This document shows positions 37,210 to 49,200 of a DNA stretch of 64,000 nt, one piece after another (position 1 is the stretch's first letter; the number at the start of each line of letters is the position of its first letter). Source of the stretch: Ricordea florida (lineage: Eukaryota; Cnidaria; Anthozoa; Corallimorpharia; Ricordeidae); the NCBI GenBank assembly GCA_949710005.1, contig OX453274.1:13462859-13526858 (forward strand). The letters run 5' to 3'. The notes under the pieces were generated by a model. It had not been told where the DNA came from. It did not search any database and saw nothing but the letters and a program-made list of their open reading frames with translations. Both the position numbers and the translations under genes were made by a program.

Positions 37210-40200
37210 TTCCAAAAGATAAAAGTGCACATCTTTTGTTACATTCTAGTCACCTATACACTCAATAAAAGATCTACCGTAAAAACTAAACAAAGTTAAA
37301 CTACAAATTATTGCATGAGATAAATACTACGTAGAAACTACATTATCTTGTGTTCAAAAGATCAGTCTATTTACATAAGATGTCATATATCGTTCGGTAT
37401 TAACCTTGAAAAGGGCATGATTTTTTTTACGCAGATTATATTTATTCTCCTTTCTTGGTGGTAAATTCGAGTCTAGTGGATGGTTATCTACGGAGGTAAT
37501 GGCCTTTAAGATCTTGCAGTCCTGACTAGTTTTCTCATCTTACGAAAATTTAATGAAATGAAACTACAACCAGCTTGCAGGTAAATTAGACTGCCAGAGA
37601 ATTGAAAATGTTCTTATGACTTTTGACTCCCGTTTGTTTTTGTTTTTGTCACAATTCATATCAAACACTAAAGCTTGATTTTCTTATTGCTTCCTATAGA
37701 GGAACCAGGCGCACCAGTGATTACGTCATCAGATGCAGACATTCAAGCCGCGTCACTCACAGTAAAATGGAATGAACCAACTGATGATGGAGGGAGTCCT
37801 ATCACAGCATACCGAGTGGTCATACTGAGGACTGGTACTGAGATAAAGAATGAGAACATTACAGACCCCAGTACAACAAGTCTGTCCGTTGGAGGTCTGG
37901 ACAAGGATACTCAATTCACTGTAAAGGTGTTTGCTAGAAATTTTGTGTTTGAGGGACCTGCTGGAAATAAGAAAGTTCAGACAAAATATGAAGGTGAGGA
38001 TATAGTACATGATTGGCCTGTTGCAAGTGCATGCGTTATACATCTGTATGTTGATGGTCTGAGTTTTAGGGAAGAACTCGCTTCATATTCATTTGGCAAG
38101 CTGTTAATCGCCTTCCGTTGGAGGTCTGGACAAGGATACTCAATACACTGTGAAAGTTTTTGCTAGGATTTTTTTGTTTGAAGGACCTGCTGGAGAATGG
38201 GGAGTTACGACAAAAGATGAAGGTGAGGGTGTAGTACAAGATTAACATTGGTACTGGACAACTATACAAACTACAGACTATTAGCAAGTCAAGTCTTTGG
38301 CAGTTTCAGAAGAAAGCTTTAGATACATCACTGTTGCTGAGCAGTAAATATTTGTATTTCGTTGATTTCAATCATTATGTTATCCTCTAACTGCCTCACG
38401 CCTTGCGTCAATTTGCTTTCCTCGTTATCGGCTTAGGCAAAAACGAGTTGTACCTGTCAATTATCACCAGGTTTAGAGTTATTTATAAAAAAAAAGCGTG
38501 CGTTACTTTTCTGTGGACAGAACTTGCACATAACAAATGCTACACGCATATGCAGTGAAACGTACGATATCGCACTAATTGCCACGTCATTCTTACGATA
38601 GGTGTTTTTTTGCATTCAATTGGACACGAAATTAAAATATAATTAATCGTAGTTAAAGTGGAAGAAAAATGAAGAAAGATAAATGGTTTTTTGAAGCCGT
38701 ATTATCTTAAACACGAAGACGCGCTATAAAAGGCGCGGTACCTTAAGTTCGTCTGGATCATTTGTCAATCAACCGTCGACGCATACAGAACTCTGCGAAA
38801 ATTTTTGCAATACAAGACTGCCTCCTAGCAATCAATCTGTAGCGTTTCTTTGTCTTTCTTGTTTCCAAGAGATATTGCGCTAAGTTTGAAATTCAAAATG
38901 GTTTGCTTACATTACGCCATCTTGCAACTACCTCGACGATGCTGATCGGAATTTACGAGGCTAAATGATATTTTTGGTTAAAATGATTAAAGAAAAACAG
39001 TATAAACAAAATCCATTGATTCGACATCAAATAGGAAACTAAACTGATGTTTTCTACGTGTTCCGTCTTTCTTTGGTTTGACCGTTGGTTGCCAAAGAAT
39101 TCGAGCTGAATTCGTTATGCAAATTCGAGCTGAGGCAGGGGGCCGAGCTGTCCCTTTATAATAAGATGGGAGTGGATTTTTGGCTCCATGACATACCATT
39201 TATTTTCCTCACCCAGGTGTTCCTGGAGCAGCAACACTAATTGACGTACCAAATGAGGTGAAGGGCTCTGAATTAACCTTGAAATGGGATGAACCACCAA
39301 ACAATGGAGCAGAGATCACACAATACACTGTTTACAAGAGAACCGTGAATGAAGATGGTACGACAGGAGACTGGGAAGAAGTTGAGGGCATCCCAGATCC
39401 TTCAGTTCATGAATATGCGATAAAACTGAAGGAAGGCAATGAATACGATATTGTAGTGACTGCAACAAACAAGTTTGGTAAAGGATTAAGGGAAGAAGGA
39501 AAAATTAAAAGGATTAAAGTAGTAGCGGGTGAGACGTGTCTAGATATTTGTGATCATCGCATTATTTACCTTTTGGAAAACATTGCCATAACGTTCATCA
39601 CCTCAGGGGGCTATGTTGCGTTCGCTTCCATATATTTAATTGATATATCTGTAGAGTTAGTGTTATCATGACATGATATTATCTAACATAAGTAGACAGG
39701 TAGATATGAAGTCCCGTGCCCTGTAAAATACCCATCCAGCCAACAACCCCTCCTAGATACAACCAAAATAAATGTAGAGTTAAAATGGGGCAAGCACCTA
39801 TATTACAAAAGTCGACAAGTCAGGAGGTTAAAATTTAACAAGAACAAAATTGTATTTCGTCCAAAAAATAACATTCATAGTAGACAGATTTGTTGCTTCC
39901 CATATTATCGTAATCGATATGGATTGCGAATAAAAAGAAACATTTAACGTAAAGAAACCGAATTTTTTGGTCTAGAAGTGCATTCCAAATGTTCACAGGG
40001 CGAGTGAAGCGTTAGTCCCTGGATGAGGTATTATTAGCATTTTATTAGACCTGTCAGTAGTACCTGTCAGTGGGTTTAGTGGGACCTGTCAGTTGACCTG
40101 TCAGTGGGTACAGACCTGATGGAAGTTACCGGAACATATTGAAATATCGGTAGATAATTCGATTGTCGTGCGTAGTTCACAAAGAGAACAAAATACTTTT

Positions 40201-43200
40201 AGTTACATGGTTGTGGGTCAACCGTTCGTGGAAACTTATTTATTTTACGCTTCCTTGAAAAGTACAACTCGCAATAGCATATTGGTGTTTGAGAGTTCTG
40301 AGTAGGTAAACTCAAAACTTATTAGCCTGGCTGAACAGCGTTAATTGGTGTGTTCTGCTGACCTTGAAGACCCAGGTGTACCTGCTAAGAGAATAAATCC
40401 TCATTTACGGGCATATAATTCATGGTAGGCCACCATATATAGTGTTTACAGGGGTATAAAAGGTTTTACAAAGGCATATCCTTGTAAACCCTTGTATGCC
40501 CCTGTAAACACTATATATGGTGACTACATGGTGGCCTACCATGCATTATATGCCCATTTACGTCCTACTTGTGGGATAATCGTTTGAAGTTACATTGTAT
40601 TCTTGGACTTCCTGATGCTCTACTGACAACGTAGACTCACTTTTCTCCTTTGTCTCTCTTTTTCCTTCATTTACGTTAACAGGACAGGCTGAGGCAGGTG
40701 GTCGTAAAAGTGATGGAATAGACATCGCCATCATCGCCGGACCAGCAGCAGCTGGTGCACTCCTCATTATTGGTGTTATCATTTTGATTGTGCTGTGGAG
40801 ACGAAGGAAGACTTCTGGCCAAGGTATGTAAATCACTCGTGACTTTTTAAATTCATTTTAACCTTGCTGAAGATAAACGCGTAATTCTGGCTGTCTCTAT
40901 TTTTTTAATTCTGGAGGAAACTAGAGAACTAGAAGAAGTTAGAACTTGTTTGTCGCAGTACATTGTGGCAATCGTATTATGTTTTACGTTAGTAATTTCA
41001 AAGTTCTTCCGTAGAGGATTTTTATTCATTCTCGAATAAAAAATTCTGCGAGCTTGCACTTGTTAATGTTATTAATAATTTTAGGTTGTTTTAAGTATAT
41101 GTCATGTTTAATTATACAAAAAAATATAAAGTCGAATAGGAAGAATTAAGCAAGAAAAAGGAAGAAAACGTTACATTAGGTACCCTCGACTTCTTACCCT
41201 CGACTTCTTATTCTCGAACCTTGACAGATAACCATACTCTCTATTTTGACAAGTGACAGTTCTTTTCACCGCTGTCAGTAAAATTTGTAACAACAAATCT
41301 TATTGGTTGATAAGAATAATTCAGCTTGCGTCCAGCATTGGTCTGGCCTTCTAACTACTGAAAAAAAGTCAGCAAGCCCTATACGGAACTAAACAAATGG
41401 AAATTGCGTGATTCTACTACCATGGGCACTATAAAATCTTTGCCCAACATTGTTTTCGTGTAATTTTGAAGATGTTGATTTTCAGTAAAAAAAAATAAAA
41501 AATGCGAAATGCAGTTACCAGTCGTGTAAAAAATCTCTTATTTAACAAGCTTGCTTTAAACCGTACTAGCAGAACATCGGCCCTCGCTCTTTTTCTACTG
41601 TCAAGATCTCGGGCCGATATTCTCCCAGTACGGCCCTCGCGCATGATCAATAAGCCGGAGTAAATATAAATCTTTTACCAATCTTTTAATATACTTTCTA
41701 TTTTAGCCCTGTCAAGGGAAAACCGGTAAGTAAAAAAGTCAAATTTTGCTATTGAATGAACTCTTTCTTGAAATTCACCAAATAAACCTTCAACTTGATG
41801 TCTTTCCCAATTCCTCAGTTCTTTTTTGCTGATCATGAGCTATATGTTGATTATGTCTGTTTAAGTTAATTTGGTTATTTGGTCCAAGTTTGGTCCCTGA
41901 GTGGTCATTTTGACCACTCGGTGAGTTAAAGGGGGTTTTAAGGCTTATATTGTTTGGTTAAAGCTACATTTAATTTTATGGTGACAATTGAATAGGCTAC
42001 AGGCACAACCCTCACAATCTTGAAACTCCGCTACTGGAGTGATGAAGTCTTCATTTTGTAGTATGCTCTATACGCAATTTGCTTCATGGTATACTTAGAA
42101 TAGAACTACGTAACTACGGTGATTTGATGGTAGCTCATAATAACTGTTTGTTAGCAGGGTCTTTTGCTATTAGTTGTAAACTTAAATTCAACAATCGACA
42201 GCACTTTACGCTAAGTGTAAACATACCAGCATTGCATGGAACATGTATATCATAATGCTTACTAATATCGCCAAACGCTGTGCAACCAAAAAACCGTAGT
42301 TTCCTTAACTGAATTATACAAGCAGTACAGGAGAAACAAAAAGTTGTCACCTTTTGCAGACCTTTTCCCGCCATAAGACAACTGAGTATCTTTTGCAACC
42401 TTATTTTTTTCCTACCTGCCTTCCTTCATGGAGTGTATAACTGAGTATTGCAAACCCTAATGACGGTCTCGTAAAACAATTCAAGGCACATGAGGTTAAC
42501 GTTTGAAACTGCCTTCCAAATATTTGCAAAGAATTGATGATTGGGACAGTAGCAAAATCGATTAGGGGCCAGTAGGGAAAGCAGACATTGCACAATACTT
42601 CCAATTTTACACTGAGAACACCAAAACTAATAACAAAAACGGGAGTCACTTTTTAATTAGTTACTTTGTGTAATCCATGCAGATATCTTTGATACTGCTT
42701 TTGAGTATACCCAATGCCTTTAAGCAACTCTTGCGTGGTAACTAACTGCTTACTACACTGATTAAATCCGTTTTCTTTTTATTGCAGAAGAACATGTTCG
42801 CCTGACAATGACACTATAGTTATGGTAAACTTTGTTCCTGTAAAGTATAGGTGCAATAAATTTAATAAACTAAGACTAGCGATTTGAAGTGGTAGATTCA
42901 ATAAACGTGCAAAGAATTCTTTGATATGGCAAATCTGCGCGCAGCCATGTTGGAAGTTAGGCTGCCGTTAAAAAGGAGTTTTTTAAATGTCTGTGTTTAT
43001 TACTAGGGTATGTACAAGTCTTTTGATTTTTGCCCTTGTCATACTATTTTGAAACGAAATTTTAAATTCAAAGTTTTTCTCCCGCGCAATGTCTTGGGCC
43101 ATAGTGCAGGAAAGGACATGCTCCAGCACTGCTGCGAAGAGATGTCAAGCTACATGTAGTTTTCAGGGGAAATTATTTGTGCTGTAGATATGGAATGAAC

Positions 43201-46200
43201 AAAGCTGACACGCTCTCGAAATTGGTCTCGCTTTACAGAATCCCAAGGTGATAGAGACTAGAAGACGGACAAGGCCTACATATAACGTAACTTATGAAAT
43301 TCCAAACAAAGAAGATTACATGTCGCTTCACCCTTCAACAAGAAGCTGGGAAATGAGACGCGAACAAGTCAATATTGTTAAAGTTATCGGTAAAGGAGCA
43401 TTTTCTCAAGTTGCCAAGGCAACTGCTTGGAACATAAGTGGGAATCATCACAAAACAACAGTGGCGGCAAAAATGCTAAAAAGTACACGTACATGAAATA
43501 TTCACTCTTCGTCTCTAATATTAGCTTGGTTTTGTCAATTCATTAACTTAAAACAGAAAACATTAAGAACTCACTCCGATCATATCTGCATGGTCACGCT
43601 TATCAGTGGACTTATATTTTAACTTTTCCTTATAACCTACTACTCAAAATGGCCCAGAAATAGTTCTGAACACAAATTTTCTTCAGCTTGCTGGGTGCCA
43701 ATATTGAATTTGTTAGTACGTCTGGTTGTTGAGTTTTATTGACGAGGTTTTTGTTTTCTTTTGTATTTTTTTTTTTGAAAGTTATCCTGGTCTTATTATA
43801 GTTTATTCTATCCCTATGTTGAAAAAAGTAAAGTGAAGAATTTTTTTTTATTTTATCTGTTAAATCAGCGGATGCTCCAGAGTCAGACAGGAAGGACCTG
43901 TTGTCAGAACTGGAACTGATGAAAAAACTGAAGCCTCACCCTCATGTTATCAAGTTGATTGGATGTGTAACAGAGTCTGGTAAGTTGACTATGATGATGC
44001 ATAACACAAGTAACACAATATGATACTTAACAAAGAGTAACTTATCGTTCCTTTAACTTAACAGTTGATGCAGCAAGTTTTGCAGCAAAATCGTATCTCG
44101 ATTCGTTAATTTAAAGCTAATGTTGTTTCAGATCCATTGCTTGTACTTATCGAGTATGTGCCGTACGGTGATCTGCTGGGCTACTTGAGGAAGAGTCGAG
44201 GGCTCAACGACACCTATTTTAAAGACCCAGATGTGAAGCCACAAACGAGTTTAACAGCTGAGCAGCTTTTGAGGTTTTCCTGGCAGATTGCTGATGGAAT
44301 GTGTTATTTATCTTCTAGAAAGGTATTTAAGTAGCTAATAATTACCATGTTACTTATTCCTACACTAAACTGTGAATAGCTATAAGTCTAGCGAATCATG
44401 TTGAGAGGATTTAAGGCACAATAGTTTTTATTTGTGTCCATTACTCTGGTCATGGTGACTTTCACTTCCCTGCCTAATCCATACCACACAGTATGCTTAC
44501 GCAGAAGAAGACAATCCTTGGTATAGGTATGTGAGCTTTTTTTTCCCTCTTCGTTGTATTCAGTCGGCTGTTACTCCTCTAGTGGGTAAAGAGTCATAAA
44601 TTTGGCACTTTCTTTGTGTCTCTTTTGCATTGCTGCTTTTTGTCAGAGAAAGTTCTTCACTTTACCATTCGTCTTACAGAAAGGAGAATTCAAATATATA
44701 GCCTGCAATAGGTATCTTACTTTTCGAAGAATTTATGTGCTGAAGCATCATGCCTCTTACAATTACTCTAATGTAGTAGGAGTAGTAGAACTTTATGTAA
44801 CTATAAAACCATGTAGCTTGGGAGAGACCCATACTAATGAGGGATGAGGGACACAAACTATACAAAACTTGCACAACTAAGATATCTACACTAAAATTTG
44901 AATGATACAAAATGCCGTCTAAAAATGTTTACTAAATAATAATAATAATACTTACTAATAAGACCTAAGAGTGTCATGTTGAGCAGAGGGTGCAGCCCCT
45001 GCAATTAGCTTCCATTAACTTACTTACATATTAGCCATGAAGGCGCCTTTCAAAATCTTTAAGCGTTTTGGCTAATCTATTGTCCGTGAAATTGACCGCT
45101 GTATCATTTCAAATATAAAAACAGAGAATTTAATTGATAAAAACTCGACTTTAGATTATCCATCGCGACCTAGCTGCCAGGAATGTTCTTGTTGGTGAAG
45201 GAGAAAGGTGTAAAGTGACTGATTTTGGAATGTCAAGAAACGTGGAGCAGGACGACATTTACTCTAGGAAGAGTAGGGTGAGTCAGTACTTGTAGGTTTA
45301 AATTCCCCATATGAAGTTCATTTTTCATATATTCAAATGATTTATCTGTCCTCTCCATTTTTTTCGTATTATGTTCAGCCCGGCGAGATTCTGATTTTGT
45401 TTTTCCACGGCTCGGTACCATGTCATCATGCTTCAAAGATCTTTGTTATGTAAATCAAACACTGCATAAATGCACCACGTGGTCTTCACAAGTCGTCTTT
45501 TTTTTTGCGTGCAGCTAGGTGATCGTGTCGAAGGAAAGGACAGATCCAACTATTATTTCTGTCAAAGATTCGGCCGAAACTCGGGTTGCGACCAGGTTTA
45601 GAGCGTTTGAGTCTAAGCTAGTCTTTTTAGCCGATTTGATGGTCAAAGTGTCAGAGGCATTGTCGCGGCTTCCTCAACCGCGAGTGATCACGCCAAGTGC
45701 GGAAGTAGAGGAGGCTCTTCTAGATGAAGTACCGCCTGGCGAGTTTCACCTTGCAGAAACTATCGCCGACGAAATTGCTTATGGTCTTGTTGGCGAACTT
45801 CCCTATGAAGACGTTTAGGGATGACGAGGACTGTGAGCGAAAAGTTCATGAAGGAGTGGCTAAACGTGTAAATGCCCTGGTACTAAAAAGCCAGCTAAAA
45901 CCCAGCGAAGGCGCAATTTTGCTCTATTCAAAAGAAATACCCTCGCCGCAATAATTATGAGTTTCTCAAAGCATCTCGGGTGAGCCCCGAACTATGGAAT
46001 GATTTGCTAGATAAGACGAAGGGTAGCAAATGTTCCATTTGGGCATTTCAGAGGAATTTAATCAAAGGCATTACGCCTGTGGTGCAACAAGTGAGCAAGA
46101 TCGTTGAGGCTGAGAAGCGAAGGGCGGACGCCGTTCCGCTAAATGATACTTGCAACATTTCGGTCGATGCCCTCACCTTGCTGGGTAACTCTGGGTATGA

Positions 46201-49200
46201 GTTTCTCATGAAACGTCGTGAAATGTTTAAATCTGAGGTGGCTCCAGCTTATAGGTTTCTATCCCACGAGTCGCAACCCATTACTACTATGTTGTTTTGG
46301 CGACGAATTGCCCCAAAGTACCCGTAATATTCCCCAAGTCAAGCGAATTACCGCTAAAAGTATAAACCACGGCAGTCACAAGTCAAGTGTTCGTACTTAT
46401 ACTAGTTTACGAAGGCCCGTGTTGAGAGTCCTCGTAGCTGCCAGTACGCTAATTATGGAAGGGGTAATTTAAACTGCGAGCAACAGTTCGGATACCGCAA
46501 GCCACTCTACCAGCGCAGAAGGCAGTCGCCTCCACGTCAGTTTCAGGAGAGTCCCTGCCAAACGACTAAACAGCAGTAAATTTGTTGAGATTTCCGCACA
46601 GGTCCCTACTTCATTATGCATGCTGTAGTTAAATTGTCTTGGGAAGTGCGCGTGCAAACATTTCTGAGAACGAAACCGTACGGCTACAGCATGCATAATG
46701 AGTAGGGAAAGGAAATCTTAGTGAGAAAATCTTACCGTAAATTTTTAGTTCGCTAACGTATATAGGTAGGTGGACGTTTACCACAGTTTTATTCCTCTTG
46801 GAGTAATCTTACAAATAACTGTTAAGTTCTGCAAGCCGTCAAGGGCTTGGTAAATTCATTTGCGAACCTGTACAGAAAGGGAATCCGCGTGAAGAAGAAT
46901 TTTCATCAGGGGAATAAGACCTGTTATTAATCTGAAACCCCTAATTGAATTTTTTCAGTACCATCATTTTAAGATGGAAGGGTTATATGCGCTTTTGGAC
47001 GCTTTGTCGGGTAGCGAATTTCTTATAACGATTGACCTAAAGGATGCGTATTTTACGATTCCTATCCATTCTAATCATTTTGATTATTTGAGGTTTGATT
47101 GGAATTGCAATCTTTATGAATTTATTTGTTTGCCCTTGGGCTTTCTTCGGCACCTAGAGTATTTACAAAGATCGTGACGTCCTTTGTGTCAAGATTAATT
47201 AATCATCTTGGTGACATAGTTGTTATCAGTTCATGTTATGAATTATCTGTAGAAAGTCAAAATGTAATAAGGGTAAGTTGAAGCCACACATATGCGTACT
47301 GAGGCGACAGTGGTAGAAGGGATAAAACCCTGTTGCTACCAAAAAAAAAGATGAAAAAAAAATGAAAAAATGAGCTCAAAAGCCACTGTCTACCACTGTC
47401 GCCTCAGTGTGGCTTCAACTTACCCTGATTACATTTTGACGTTGTCATTTCAAGCCACATCCCATGCACAACCCTACCATTTTTATCTGTAGAAGGAACA
47501 GCTTTTGTCAATGATGCGTTAGAGTCATCGGGCTTTATTGTTAACAAGGAAACGTCCATGCTGGTTCCCTGGCAGCGAACCGAATTTCTGGGCCTTATTA
47601 TTGATACTGTGAAGATGACTGTTCCTCTTCCGGGACGGAAGATTAGGGGAATCAGATTACAAGCAAATAGTTTGAAGCAGAAAACCCAGAACTCAGTTCG
47701 GGAGTTCGCCCACTTCATTGGTTTTGTTTTTTCCTCCTTTCTCGCCATTTGAAGTCATAAGAAGAAAGAAGTCAAAGAAGTCATCTTTATAATGGAAATA
47801 GTTTTAAGAATCTCTTGTCAGTTATTACAATTTGTACTGATGCCTCCAAACATGATTGGGGCGTTGACTGTGATTGGGGTTTTAACGAGTGGCCTTTAAT
47901 GCTGAAAGGGACAGAGCAGGCATATAAAATGGCAACAACTTACCGCAATTCAGTTTGGCGTCCAGTGCTTTGTTTGATCGCAAGACTGCCTTGCTCCAGA
48001 CTTTATGCAGCAATAGCTCTGCCACAGCTTATACCAACAATTTAGGAGGAATGGTCCCTAGTTTGAATGAAGTGTCTAAATCTACTTGGGACCGGTCTTT
48101 GACACGTCACCGTTTAGTAGAAGCACATCATATTCCTGGAGCCTTAAATGGCAAAGCAGCTTTCTTGTCTGGAAACCATAATCGAAAAAATTGCATCCCA
48201 CAGTGTTCCTGTGGATTTGACAGTCACCGTTTTATTTGCTTCACGCCTAAATTTTCAGGCTAAAAGTTATGTGTCTTGATTCGCAGATCCTGGGGCCTTA
48301 GCTGTTGATACTTTTTTATTATGTTGGAAGGACTTGTGCCTTCACTTCCTTTTGTCTTCTTTGGTGAGTGCTTCAAATAAGTTGAGTTTGGTGAGTGCAT
48401 GCTTAAATAAGGGGAAGTCCCGGATCGATACTATAATCATAGCCACTAACCGGCCAACAGTTCGCTGGTATCCTTCACTTCTGGAGCTGTTAGTCCATTG
48501 TCCAATCGTTGTACCTTAGTGAGACAGACTGCTAATGTTGCCTCAGGAGGATCTGCTGCACGGTATTCTTAAAAACGTGGCCACGTGGTATGTATCCAGA
48601 ATAACTTGGAAGTCAGAGGATTTTCTGAAAGGACAGCCCTTTATGTCAGGGTCCCAGATTAGAGACGGGTCTCGGGTCAATAATCCGACAAAGGTTTCTT
48701 GACCCGACAGGCGAAACATAAATGTCGGGCGTCACTGCTAGCACGTAGTCTGGGTGACCCCTCAGATGGTCTGCATGACCTCTCGATTGAAAAAAATTAA
48801 CTGGAACGCTAAATGTGCTCTGATCCTGGCGACCTGTATCCGAAAAGCAGTACTCTGCAGCGTGGAAGCGTTTTACTTTTTTTTTTTTCGCTGGTGTGAG
48901 AAGAAACAGAAGAAAGCCGCTTCAAGCAGGTCTAGTGACTTTTTGTGAAGACCTGAACAAGTCATACAGCACTATCAACTCATACAGGTCAGCTTTGTCG
49001 TCTATGTTGTTGCCTGTAGATGGCTACGCCTTAGAAGAGAATCCCATTATTTTTCTTTTGGTAAAAGGAATGTTTCAAGTTCACCCTCCAGAACCACGGT
49101 ATAGTTCTTAGCTACGTGGGATGTTAACATTTTATTGCGACCTCTGAAGTCGTGGTTTTCACTGCCATCCTTAGAACTTAAACAGATAACGCAAGACAGT

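Noticed and set aside
37753..38287. Minus-strand ORFs with a repeated similar sequence
   Set aside because: Antisense of the FN3 exon and its duplicated half.
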